In this document: positions 26,363-34,645 of the stretch, piece by piece
How the letters are laid out: every line of letters begins with the position of its first letter
How positions within the stretch are numbered: the stretch's first letter is position 1
Assembly (NCBI GenBank): GCA_015056145.1
Contig: SVGY01000001.1
Location: forward strand, 496,001 to 560,000
Length of the DNA stretch: 64,000 bases
From: Clostridiales bacterium
Lineage (GTDB): Bacteria; Bacillota; Clostridia; Christensenellales; Aristaeellaceae
Direction of reading: 5' to 3'
Position numbers and translations under genes: made by a program
Notes under the pieces: generated by a model
The model's database searches: none
Told to the model about the DNA's origin: nothing
Seen by the model: the letters and a program-made list of their open reading frames with translations, nothing else

Positions 26363-27642
26363 TGTTCGTCCTCAAAACGGATGGTGGCGCTTCTGCCGTG
26401 TGCGTCAAGGCCTTCCTTGCCTGCAAAGAAAGCGATCTTGTCCTTTACGGTGCGCAGGGCATCCCGGGTGTAATAGGTGAACTGGGATTTCTTCACAAAA
26501 TCGTCCACACTCAGGGGGGAGGAAAAGCGTGCAGTGCCGCTGGTGGGCAGGGTGTGGTTGGGGCCGGCGAAATAATCGCCCAAAGCCTCGGGGCAATTCT
26601 TGCCCATGAAGATGGAACCGGCGTGCTTCACCTTGTCCAGATAATCAAAGGGATTATCCATGCACAGTTCAAGGTGTTCGGGAGCGATCTCATTGGCAAT
26701 GTCAATGGCCAGCATCAGGTTGTTTTCTGCAACGATGATCTTGCCGTTATTGTCAATGGAGTAGCGAGCAATTTCCGCACGGGGCAGGAGAGGAATCTGC
26801 CTCTCCAGCTCGTCGCTGACCTTTTGTGCAAACTCCCGGTTATCGGTCACCAGCACGGCGCTGGCCATTTTGTCGTGTTCCGCCTGGGAAAGCAGGTCTG
26901 CAGCCACATAGCGGGGGTTGCAGGTGGCATCCGCCACCACAAGGATCTCGCTGGGGCCGGCGATCATATCAATGGATACCTTGCCGAATACCTGCTTTTT
27001 GGCTTCGGCCACATAAGCGTTGCCGGGGCCGACGATCTTATCCACCTTGGGGATGGACTGGGTACCGTAAGCCAGCGCCGCCACAGCCTGTGCGCCGCCC
27101 ACCTTGAAGATGCGGTCAACGCCGGCAATTTTCGCAGCTGCCAGAATCACAGGGTTCACCTTGCCATCCTTTCCGGGAGGGGTCACCATGACGATTTCCT
27201 CGCAGCCAGCAATCCTGGCAGGGATGGAGTCCATCAGCACGGTGGAGGGATAGGCAGCGGTTCCGCCGGGCACATAGAGGCCCACCTTTTCGATGGGGGT
27301 CACCTTCTGGCCCATGACTACGCCGTCCTGCTCGTTGATAATAAAGCTGTTACGCACCTGCTTTTCATGGAACAGGCGGATATTTGCGGCAGCTTCCCGG
27401 ATGATCTGGACAAATTCAGGCTCTACCGCATCAAAAGCTTCCTGGATTTCTGCTTCCGTCACTTCCAGCGAATCCAGCTCTGCCTTATCAAATTTCAGGG
27501 CATACATTTTCAGGGCATCGTCGCCGTTCTTGATCACCTCGGCAATGATTTCTGCCACTACGCCTTCCACATTGGAGGCGATATTGTCCCGGGCGAAAAT
27601 CTCGCTGTTGGACACTTCGCCGTAATTCATTATTTTAATCAT
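26359..27642 (-). CDS. hisD: Histidinol dehydrogenase HisD
   Basis: The 427-residue zinc enzyme shows GLYVPGGTAAYPS, KVGGAQAVAALAYGT, DMIAGPSEILV and the C-terminal zinc-site region. It oxidises histidinol to histidine with two NAD. The annotated start overlaps the hisG end by 8 bases; an ATG 12 bases further in is also possible. Confidence 0.96.
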   Translation of the reverse strand: MIKIMNYGEVSNSEIFARDNIASNVEGVVAEIIAEVIKNGDDALKMYALKFDKAELDSLEVTEAEIQEAFDAVEPEFVQIIREAAANIRLFHEKQVRNSFIINEQDGVVMGQKVTPIEKVGLYVPGGTAAYPSTVLMDSIPARIAGCEEIVMVTPPGKDGKVNPVILAAAKIAGVDRIFKVGGAQAVAALAYGTQSIPKVDKIVGPGNAYVAEAKKQVFGKVSIDMIAGPSEILVVADATCNPRYVAADLLSQAEHDKMASAVLVTDNREFAQKVSDELERQIPLLPRAEIARYSIDNNGKIIVAENNLMLAIDIANEIAPEHLELCMDNPFDYLDKVKHAGSIFMGKNCPEALGDYFAGPNHTLPTSGTARFSSPLSVDDFVKKSQFTYYTRDALRTVKDKIAFFAGKEGLDAHGRSATIRFEDEQ

Positions 27643-28264
27643 TTGCTTTCACCTGTTCCTTAATGCTTTTCATGATGGTTTCCATCTGCGCATTCTTGAA
27701 TTTGAAGCTGGCCTTGTTGGCAATCAGTCTTGCGCTGATGGGCAAAATAGTTTCCTTTACTTCCAGGTCGTTTTCCTTCAGGGTGGTACCGGTTTCCACG
27801 ATATCCACAATCACATCGGAAAGGCCAAGAATCGGAGCGATCTCAATGGAGCCGTTCAGCTTGATGATATCGATCTCCCGGCCAATGGAGGCATAATAAT
27901 CCGAGGCGATATGGGTAAACTTTGTGGCGACCCTGAGGGTCTTTACACCGTCGTCAAAAAATTCTCTTGGCCCGGCCACAGCCATGCGGCATTTGCCGAT
28001 GTTCAAATCCAGCAGTTCGTATATATCCGGCTCGTACTCCAGGAGAATATCCTTGCCGGCAACACCGATATCCGCCGCGCCCCGCTCCACATAGATGGAT
28101 ACATCCGAGGGCTTAACCCAAAAGTACCGAACTCCCTTATCCTGATTTTCAAAAATCAGTTTGCGGTTGTTTTCCCGGATGGAGGGACACTCGAACCCGG
28201 CGGCTTCAAACATAGCGTAAACCTTTTCACCCAGCCGTCCTTTGGGAAGGGCAACGTTCAGCAT
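27635..28264 (-). CDS. hisG: ATP phosphoribosyltransferase, short form HisG
   Basis: The 209-residue catalytic subunit starts LNVALPKGRLGEKV and has the PRPP loop DIVETGTTLKEN. The short form lacks the C-terminal regulatory domain and needs HisZ, which is the gene just upstream (7-base overlap). It commits ATP and PRPP to histidine synthesis. Confidence 0.96.
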   Translation of the reverse strand: MLNVALPKGRLGEKVYAMFEAAGFECPSIRENNRKLIFENQDKGVRYFWVKPSDVSIYVERGAADIGVAGKDILLEYEPDIYELLDLNIGKCRMAVAGPREFFDDGVKTLRVATKFTHIASDYYASIGREIDIIKLNGSIEIAPILGLSDVIVDIVETGTTLKENDLEVKETILPISARLIANKASFKFKNAQMETIMKSIKEQVKAND

Positions 28265-29355
28265 TCTTCTCCCTCCTTTGTCATATCCACAAGCAGTTTG
28301 TAGCGCAGTTTTTCAGGCACTGCCTTCTGTGCGCTTACCGCAAATCCCTGAGCGGTCAACTCCCGCACCTTAGCTGCAACCTTGTCCGTTTCAATGGATG
28401 CATCGTAAATCAGCAGTACATCCACATCATAGCCTTTGCTTTGCTTGGGCAGTTGCTCCAGCAGATCCAGATACAGTGCAAAACCCACTGCGCCGGAATT
28501 GCGTCCCATCTTCCTGATCAGCTTGTCGTACTGGCCACCGGAAAGAACGCTTTCACACACGCCATCCAGGAATCCCCGGAATGCAAAGTGGTTGTAATAG
28601 TTCATATCATTTACCACAGAAAAATCAAAATGAATGCGGTCGGAGTAAGGGGAGTGCTCCAGCATATGGCTCAACGCCTCAAGTTCGCTGACCATATGGC
28701 TTGCTGACACCTCCTTCAGGGCAGCGATTACCTTGCTGCGCTCGCCATAGGTGGTGATAAAGGTTTCCAGCATGGCGATGCTGCTTTCCTCTGCGCCATA
28801 TTCCACGCAGAGTCGCCGCAGGTCGTGGGCATTCTTGCCCGCAATAAAGCGAATGGCCTGTGCTTCAAAGGTCTTGTCGCTGCTGACCCGTGCCAGGGCA
28901 TCGCCCAGAAGGCCCAGATGGGAAACCTCCAGTACAAAGTTTTCGTCAATGAGGGCAAGACTTTCTGCTGCCAAAAGAATCGCCTCACAGATATCGTAGA
29001 GGTCGATATCGCCAATGCACTCAAGGCCTGCCTGCATAATCTCCTTATACTGGTGGGTGCTTTCGGAAACCCGGTACACGTTTTCGTTGTAGTATACCTT
29101 CTGCTTCACACCAGGAACGTCCTCGCCGCTTTTGATGATGGAAAGGGTCACGTCCGGTTTGAGAGCCATAAGCTTGCCGTTGGTATCATTAAAGGTAATG
29201 ACCCTGTCGCTGACGAGAAAATCCTTGTTGCGGATGTAGAGCTCGTATTCCTCAAACTTGCTCATTTTAAAGGGAAGATAGCCGTATCTGCGGTACAGTG
29301 CCCGAAGGGCAAAAATGGCTTTTTCTTCCTGTTTGAGAAGAGTTTCGTCGATCAT
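28258..29355 (-). CDS. hisZ: ATP phosphoribosyltransferase regulatory subunit HisZ
   Basis: A 365-residue paralogue of histidyl-tRNA synthetase that lacks the anticodon-binding domain. It has MKPDVTLSI-like ALKPDVTLSIIK and YYNENVYRVS and SGGQYDKLIRKMG motifs. It forms the octamer with short HisG and senses histidine. The start is the ATG at 29355, in an ATGA overlap with the upstream regulator; the frame stays open further upstream but those codons lie inside the regulator gene. Confidence 0.93.
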   Translation of the reverse strand: MIDETLLKQEEKAIFALRALYRRYGYLPFKMSKFEEYELYIRNKDFLVSDRVITFNDTNGKLMALKPDVTLSIIKSGEDVPGVKQKVYYNENVYRVSESTHQYKEIMQAGLECIGDIDLYDICEAILLAAESLALIDENFVLEVSHLGLLGDALARVSSDKTFEAQAIRFIAGKNAHDLRRLCVEYGAEESSIAMLETFITTYGERSKVIAALKEVSASHMVSELEALSHMLEHSPYSDRIHFDFSVVNDMNYYNHFAFRGFLDGVCESVLSGGQYDKLIRKMGRNSGAVGFALYLDLLEQLPKQSKGYDVDVLLIYDASIETDKVAAKVRELTAQGFAVSAQKAVPEKLRYKLLVDMTKEGEEC

Positions 29356-29645
29356 TTTTCTTCCTCCTTGAGCCGGTTGATGACGGTTTTGTATCCGCCG
29401 CTGCCGTATTCGTAGCATTTGCTTACCCGGCTGATGGTAGCGGTGCTGGCGCCGGTTTCCTTGCTGATGACGGAATAGCTTATTCCCTGATCCAACATTT
29501 TTGCCACAGAAAGCCGCTGGGAAATATCCAGCACCTCCCGGATGGTGCATACATCATCCAGAAAGTCGTAGCATTCCTCCATGGTTTTCAGGGAAAGCAA
29601 TGCCTTGCAAAGTTCATCTGTGCTCTGATTATGCCAGCTGTTCAT
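29352..29645 (-). CDS. YerC/TrpR-family transcriptional regulator heading the his operon
   Basis: The 97-residue helical protein has the TrpR-like helix-turn-helix ISYSVISKETGASTATISRV near the middle. YerC-family proteins next to his genes have been proposed as histidine-responsive repressors (HisR). The ATG at 29645 follows CGGAGG by 8 bases; an upstream ATG at 29675 lacks a ribosome site and falls in the operator region. It is the first gene of the operon, and direct repeats stand between it and the promoter, so autorepression by histidine is likely. Confidence 0.88.
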   Translation of the reverse strand: MNSWHNQSTDELCKALLSLKTMEECYDFLDDVCTIREVLDISQRLSVAKMLDQGISYSVISKETGASTATISRVSKCYEYGSGGYKTVINRLKEEEK

Positions 29646-29659
29646 GTTCAACCTCCGCT

Positions 29660-29724
29660 TTACCAATTTACCCAATTAAAGTGTTACCGGGTGAAATTAT
29701 AGCATCCCTCCCCCATGCTGTCAA
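29660..29724 (-). promoter_or_regulatory. Histidine operon promoter with GGTAA repeats
   Basis: On the minus strand a perfect TTGACA (29719-29724), 17 bases and a perfect TATAAT (29696-29701). Just downstream GGTAA occurs three times in the same direction (plus-strand TTACC at 29684, 29668 and 29660), spaced 16 and 8 bases apart, between the start site and the first gene. This is the likely binding region of the YerC-type regulator. No histidine leader peptide or T-box is seen. Confidence 0.72.
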
Positions 29725-29821
29725 CCTCAGGAGGAGGAAAAATCGTTTTTCTGATGTTCTGCAAGCGAAACTTTTGCGACTGTTATTCGCTGTCCTGATT
29801 TCTTCACCATTTCTCTTCTTG

Positions 29822-29861
29822 CAAAAAGAACACCCCCGGCAGGGCTGCCGGAGGCGTTCTT
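29822..29861 (-). terminator. Terminator of the GH3 gene
   Basis: On the minus strand AAGAACGCCTCCGGCA pairs with TGCCGGGGGTGTTCTT (few mismatches), followed by a T run. Confidence 0.85.
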
Positions 29862-29894
29862 ATGCACGCACCAAATGTATCTTCTGTGGATATA

Positions 29895-32834
29895 TCAGTT
29901 TGCCACGCCCAGATTGATCTTCTTTACCGCCTTGCCTTTGAGCATCTTCAGGTAGCACAAGCGGATATCGCCGGTAATGTGCAGTTTCAGTTCGGCCCCA
30001 GGCTTCAGTTCCCCGCAACCGGCCAGGTCTATCTCAATATCCTCGTAAATGGGCTTGCGATGACGGTTGCGCAGTTCCACCTGCTGCCAGCCCAGGCGAT
30101 CCATCATGGGAGCGCTGCGATGTTCGCAGGTACGGGTTTCGCCCTCCCATGCACCGGCCAGCTGGCCATTCACATAGGCTTCCACCTTGCAGCCCTTTTC
30201 GCTCTTCATGTGCAGGCTCAGCACGCTGAACTCCTCGTCAAAACCGCAATCGCCGTAGGTGAGCCAGCCTTCGTCAGCGCCTTCGCAAAGGGCAGCAGCA
30301 GTATAGCTGAAGTGACCTTCTTCCAGGCTGATATTCTCGTAATCGTCGTAATGATCGGCTGCGATGCGCTGAGTCATCAGACGCAGGCCGGGCTTGCGGC
30401 CGGGCACAAATACGCTGGTTTCCACAGCACGCTCTGCGCTGGAGGGGCCGGCAAAGAAGGTATACTCGCCCTCCTCCACCATCAGTGATGCGCTGATCAC
30501 ATCGTAGTAGCGCAATTCATCGGCGCAGATATCCATTTCCACCCAGCGTGTTTCGCCGGGAGCCACGTCCTTCACACGTTCAAAGCCAATGAGCTGGCGC
30601 AGCGGCTTCTTTACCCGGGAGGCCGGTGCAACAGCGTACAGCTGAGCCACTTCGTCGCTGACTTTGTCGCCGGTATTGGTCACAGCAAAGCGCACTTTCA
30701 GTCGCCCCCAGCGGCAGATCACATTGAGATCGCTGTAGGCAAAGCGGGTGTAGGTCAGGCCGAAGCCGAAAGGATACAGCACCTCGCCATCAAAGTAGCG
30801 ATAAGTTCGTCCGCCCTTGATGATGTCGTAGTCATCGATATCCTTAAGCTGGCTCACATCCTTGTACCAGGTCATGTTGAGCCTTCCTGCAGGGTGGCTT
30901 TTGCCCAAAAGGGTCTCTGCCATGGCAAGGCCCATATCCTGTGCGCCGGTAGCGGACATCAGAATAGCGGCAATGCCTTCCTGCGCCCGGTTTATGGTAT
31001 AGGGATAGTTGGTAAAGAGCACCATCACCGCAGGAATGCCGCTCTGGATAACCCTCTCCACCAGCCGCTCCTGATCCGGCGGCAGGCACAGCGTGGTGCG
31101 GTCGATTTCTTCCTTTGCGTTGATCATGGACTGGCAGCCCACCGCCAGAATGATGGTTTTCTTTCCTTCTGCCAGCTTCATGGCCTTCTCGATGCCATCC
31201 TCCACCATCTCTGCGTAAACGGGCGTGCCCTGGGTAACACGGGAGGAATATACAAAACCGTCTTCATCCATCTCCACAGGATCATGGAAACGGTTCAGCA
31301 AAAGGAAGCCTCCATCAGCCTGAGGTTCTGCGAAGAACCGTTCCAGCACAAACCAGTTAAAGGCGGCGGTGCGATCTGCGCCCACATAGCAGGGGGTCTC
31401 GCCCATAGGTACAGCAATGCGGGAACAGAGATACTTGCCATTGCGCTCACAGCGGAAGGTACAAGCTTTTTCGCCCCAGTTTTCCCGGATAAAAACGTCT
31501 CCCTCCTCCGCAGCCTGCAGCCGGTCATCCTCACCAAGGGCCAGATACTTGCCATTCATGGTAAGCTTTACCCGGTCCAGGCCATCCGCATAGGCCGGCT
31601 CTTTTCCAAGCTGTTTCAGGCCGTCACGCAGAGTGATGCGTTCCGGGGGCTGCCCGCCGTACCAGTCCTGATACCATGCATCTGCCAGAGGGCCGATGAG
31701 GGCGATATCCTCATCGGGAGTATCCGGTGCAAGGGGCAGAAGCCCGCCCTGGTTTTTCAGGAGCACCACGGCCTCCCGGCTGAGGTTCAGGCATACCTGA
31801 CGGCTTTCTTCGGTGAGGATATCGTCTTCCGTGACCCGGTCGTAGGGGTTGCTGCCCTCCCGGTCGTACACGCCAAGGCGCAGCGCCACATTCAGCTTGG
31901 CCCGGATAGCGTCATCCATATCTTTTTCAGTGATGAGGCCAAGGCTGTAGGCCTCCCGGGCGGCTTCCTCCACCATGCCAGGGTGATCGGACATGCCGTC
32001 CACACCCGCTTTCAGGGCAGCGGCAACGGCCTCGGCACGGGTGCCGAAATAGTGCTGCAATGTGACCACAAGGCCCAAAGCGCCGCCATCACCCACCGCA
32101 TGAGTGAGACCATACTGCTTTTTGAGGATATCCTTCACTTCGTTGTTGAGGATGCCCACTGCGCCATTGATGCGGTTGTAGGCGGTCATGATGCCCTGGG
32201 CGTACGCTTCTTCAATACAGCGGCGGAAGGGCTCCAGATACAGCTCGTAACGGTTGCGGGGGTCAATGGAGGCGTTCTTCCAGCCACGGCCCTCCTCGGT
32301 ATTGTTGGCATAAAAATGCTTGAGAGTTGCGGCGATACGCAGGTGTTTGGGGTCATCGCCCTGCATGCCCTTTATGTAAGCCCCGGCAATAGCGCCGGTG
32401 AGCACGGCATCCTCGCCGTAGCCTTCCTCATTGCGGCCCCAGCGGGGGTCACGTTCCAGATCCACCGTGGGAGCCCAGCGGCTGAGCCCACGCCCAGGAT
32501 GACGATGGCTCACCACACGGGCTTCAGTGCCCACCACTTCGCCCGCCTTGCGGACAATTTCCGGATCCCAGGTTGCGCTGAGGCCAATGGGCTGAACAAA
32601 GGATGTGGTCAGATCCGGTTCGCTGACCATAAACTGATCGTTCCTAGCTTCCACGCCGTGGGCTGCCTCGCCGCCAAGGCCAAAGGCATGCAGGCCCAGC
32701 CGGGGCAGCTCCGGCATGCGGGATCCGAGACAGGACAGCTTTTCATCCAAGGACATGGCGGAAAGCAGCCAGTCAATGCGCTTTTCATTGGAAAGATTGG
32801 CATCCCAAAAGGGCGTATTTCTTGCGTTTTCCAT
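29895..32834 (-). CDS. Glycoside hydrolase family 3 protein (beta-glucosidase/beta-xylosidase type)
   Basis: This is a 979-residue enzyme without a signal peptide, so it probably acts on imported oligosaccharides. The GH3 N-terminal barrel has HPGRGLSRWAPTVDLERDPR, LKHFYANN and the nucleophile region HAVGDGG. The GH3 C-terminal sandwich includes AVVLLKNQGGLLPL and YPFGFGLTYT, then a fibronectin-III-like domain (VAQLYAVAP). About 130 extra residues (roughly 450-560) are inserted in the C-terminal sandwich, and about 150 residues at the end look like a beta-sandwich carbohydrate-binding domain. The substrate is undecided. The ATG at 32834 follows AAAGGA. Confidence 0.88.
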   Translation of the reverse strand: MENARNTPFWDANLSNEKRIDWLLSAMSLDEKLSCLGSRMPELPRLGLHAFGLGGEAAHGVEARNDQFMVSEPDLTTSFVQPIGLSATWDPEIVRKAGEVVGTEARVVSHRHPGRGLSRWAPTVDLERDPRWGRNEEGYGEDAVLTGAIAGAYIKGMQGDDPKHLRIAATLKHFYANNTEEGRGWKNASIDPRNRYELYLEPFRRCIEEAYAQGIMTAYNRINGAVGILNNEVKDILKKQYGLTHAVGDGGALGLVVTLQHYFGTRAEAVAAALKAGVDGMSDHPGMVEEAAREAYSLGLITEKDMDDAIRAKLNVALRLGVYDREGSNPYDRVTEDDILTEESRQVCLNLSREAVVLLKNQGGLLPLAPDTPDEDIALIGPLADAWYQDWYGGQPPERITLRDGLKQLGKEPAYADGLDRVKLTMNGKYLALGEDDRLQAAEEGDVFIRENWGEKACTFRCERNGKYLCSRIAVPMGETPCYVGADRTAAFNWFVLERFFAEPQADGGFLLLNRFHDPVEMDEDGFVYSSRVTQGTPVYAEMVEDGIEKAMKLAEGKKTIILAVGCQSMINAKEEIDRTTLCLPPDQERLVERVIQSGIPAVMVLFTNYPYTINRAQEGIAAILMSATGAQDMGLAMAETLLGKSHPAGRLNMTWYKDVSQLKDIDDYDIIKGGRTYRYFDGEVLYPFGFGLTYTRFAYSDLNVICRWGRLKVRFAVTNTGDKVSDEVAQLYAVAPASRVKKPLRQLIGFERVKDVAPGETRWVEMDICADELRYYDVISASLMVEEGEYTFFAGPSSAERAVETSVFVPGRKPGLRLMTQRIAADHYDDYENISLEEGHFSYTAAALCEGADEGWLTYGDCGFDEEFSVLSLHMKSEKGCKVEAYVNGQLAGAWEGETRTCEHRSAPMMDRLGWQQVELRNRHRKPIYEDIEIDLAGCGELKPGAELKLHITGDIRLCYLKMLKGKAVKKINLGVAN

Positions 32835-32887
32835 AAAAGAAGCATTCCTTTCTGATGTTCGCTGATTTTGTTTTTGCGGTTTGCAAT

Positions 32888-32943
32888 TGTACAACGCTTG
32901 TCATTTCATCGCACAGTATACAGGACATCCATCCCAAAAACAA
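32888..32943 (-). promoter_or_regulatory. GH3 promoter with LacI-like operator
   Basis: On the minus strand TTGTTT (32938-32943), 17 bases and TATACT (32915-32920). About a dozen bases downstream is the near-palindrome TGACAAGCGTTGTACA (32888-32903) with a central CG, the shape of a LacI/CcpA-family operator. It fits sugar control but no such regulator is nearby. Confidence 0.5.
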
Positions 32944-32946
32944 GCC

Positions 32947-33336
32947 TTATTCCAATATTTCTTTCTGCTTTTGGTATTCCTGGTACTGGCCCTCAAAATA
33001 TCCAATTTTCCACGATACCTTTTGAAGCAGCTGCTGCATCTGGGCAATGTGCTCCTCCACTTCACGCTTATGATCCCTGAGCAGCTGACACCGCTGGGCA
33101 AGGGTTTCCGGCCCCTCCAGGGTCAGGTTTACAAACTCCCGTATCTGCTTGATGCCCATGCCGGTATTTTTGAGGCAGCAGATCAGGGAAAGCCATTCCA
33201 TATCCTCGTCGCTGTAGCGACGGATACCGCTCTTGCTGCGCTCCACATGGGGTAGAAGCCCTTCTTTTTCATAAAACCGGAGAGCATTGGGTGTAAGGCC
33301 GAATTTATCTGCGGCAGCTTTGATAGAGTAGCTCAT
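32947..33336 (-). CDS. MerR-family regulator, NmlR/AdhR-like
   Basis: The 129-residue protein has a MerR winged helix (YSIKAAADKFGLTPNALRFY) and a C-terminal coiled-coil dimer helix. It has no metal-binding cysteines at the C-terminus. Cysteines at residues 53-54 (LICCLKNTGM) match the reactive cysteine of AdhR/NmlR regulators, which sense aldehydes and other electrophiles. The ATG at 33336 follows GAAAGGAAG. It is divergent from an alcohol dehydrogenase and aldo/keto reductase whose promoter has the 19-base spacer typical of MerR targets. Confidence 0.88.
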   Translation of the reverse strand: MSYSIKAAADKFGLTPNALRFYEKEGLLPHVERSKSGIRRYSDEDMEWLSLICCLKNTGMGIKQIREFVNLTLEGPETLAQRCQLLRDHKREVEEHIAQMQQLLQKVSWKIGYFEGQYQEYQKQKEILE

Positions 33337-33368
33337 GGAAAATCTTCCTTTCATTTTTTCAAAAAGGC

Positions 33369-33399
33369 TTGACTTAGCGTTAAGGCTAAGGTTTATATT
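33369..33399 (+). promoter_or_regulatory. MerR-type promoter with 19-base spacer and dyad
   Basis: TTGACT (33369-33374) and TATATT (33394-33399) are separated by 19 bases. The spacer contains the perfect dyad CTTAGC-GTTAAG-GCTAAG (33373-33390). Over-long spacers with a central dyad are the hallmark of promoters that MerR proteins activate by twisting DNA. Confidence 0.85.
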
Positions 33400-33450
33400 T
33401 ATGCTATGGATTGCTCAACCGTTTGTCAATAGCAAAGGAGGTTTTTACCC

Positions 33451-34629
33451 ATGAACAATTTTGATTTCTACGCACCGGCACGCATTCTTTTCGGCCGTGG
33501 AGAGGAAAACCGTATCGGCGAGCTGCTTCGCCCCCATGCCAGCAAAATTCTGCTGCACTACGGTGGCGGCAGTGTTAAAAAAAGCGGCCTTCTGGATCGG
33601 GTCACCGCTTCCCTGAACGCCGCCGGCGTAGCCTGGGTAGAGCTGGGCGGCGTGAAACCCAATCCCCGTCTTTCCCTTGTGCACGAAGGCATTGACCTTT
33701 GCAAGAAGGAAAACGTGGAACTGATCCTGGCTGTGGGCGGCGGCAGCGTTATCGACTCTGCCAAAGCCATCGCCATGGGCGTTTACTACGACGGCGATAT
33801 CTGGGAAGTGTACGAGCAGGGCAAGGGCATCGAAAAGGCGCTGCCCGTGGCTACCATCCTGACCATTCCCGCCGCCGGCAGCGAATCCAGCGGCGACACC
33901 GTTATCACCAACGAAGAAAAGCAGCTGAAGCTTGGCTACGGCAACTCTCACCTGCGCCCCCTTCTGAGCGTAATGAACCCCGAGCTGTTCTTTACCCTGC
34001 CCGCAAATCAGCTGGCCAACGGCGTTGCGGACATGATGAGCCACGTTTTCGAGCGTTACTTTACCAACACCACCCACACCGACCTTACTGACGGCCTGTG
34101 CGAAACCGTGCTGCGCACCCTGATGAAGAACGCCCTCATCGCCAAGGACGATATGTCCAACTACGATGCCTGGGCGGAGCTTGGTTTCAGCGGCACCGTT
34201 GCCCACAACGGCCTTGTAGGCATGGGCCGTGATCAGGACTGGGGCTGCCACAACATGGAGCACGAGCTCAGCGCCATCTACGATGTGGCCCATGGCGCAG
34301 GCCTTGCGGTGCTGACCCCCGGCTGGATGGAATATGTCTACAAGGACAACGTTCCCATGTTTGTTCAGTTTGCAGTCAATGTGATGGGCGTAAACGGCAG
34401 CTACCGTGATCCCGATGCCATTGTTATGGAAGGCATCAACCGCCTGCGTGAGTTCTTCCGCAAGATGGGTCTGCCCGGAACCCTTGCAGAGCTGGGCATC
34501 GGTGAGGACCGTCTGGAAGAGATGGCCAAAAAATGCACCGGCGAAGCCTTCGGCAGCGAGCATCCCGTGGGCGGCCTGAAGAAGCTGTACTGGCAGGATG
34601 TGCTGAACATCTACAAGCTGGTAAAGTAA
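33451..34629 (+). CDS. Iron-containing alcohol dehydrogenase (YqhD/BdhA type)
   Basis: The 392-residue enzyme begins NFDFYAPARILFGRG and has the NAD(P)-binding GGGSVIDSAKAIA and the metal-ligand segments ELSAIYDVAHGAGLAVLTP and EHPVGGLKK. Length and N-terminus fit butanol dehydrogenase/YqhD, NADPH-linked enzymes that reduce aldehydes. AAAGGAGG precedes the ATG. It leads an operon with an aldo/keto reductase under a MerR-type promoter, which suggests a carbonyl-detoxifying role. Confidence 0.93.
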   Translation: MNNFDFYAPARILFGRGEENRIGELLRPHASKILLHYGGGSVKKSGLLDRVTASLNAAGVAWVELGGVKPNPRLSLVHEGIDLCKKENVELILAVGGGSVIDSAKAIAMGVYYDGDIWEVYEQGKGIEKALPVATILTIPAAGSESSGDTVITNEEKQLKLGYGNSHLRPLLSVMNPELFFTLPANQLANGVADMMSHVFERYFTNTTHTDLTDGLCETVLRTLMKNALIAKDDMSNYDAWAELGFSGTVAHNGLVGMGRDQDWGCHNMEHELSAIYDVAHGAGLAVLTPGWMEYVYKDNVPMFVQFAVNVMGVNGSYRDPDAIVMEGINRLREFFRKMGLPGTLAELGIGEDRLEEMAKKCTGEAFGSEHPVGGLKKLYWQDVLNIYKLVK

Positions 34630-34645
34630 GCAGGAGGATGTATTC

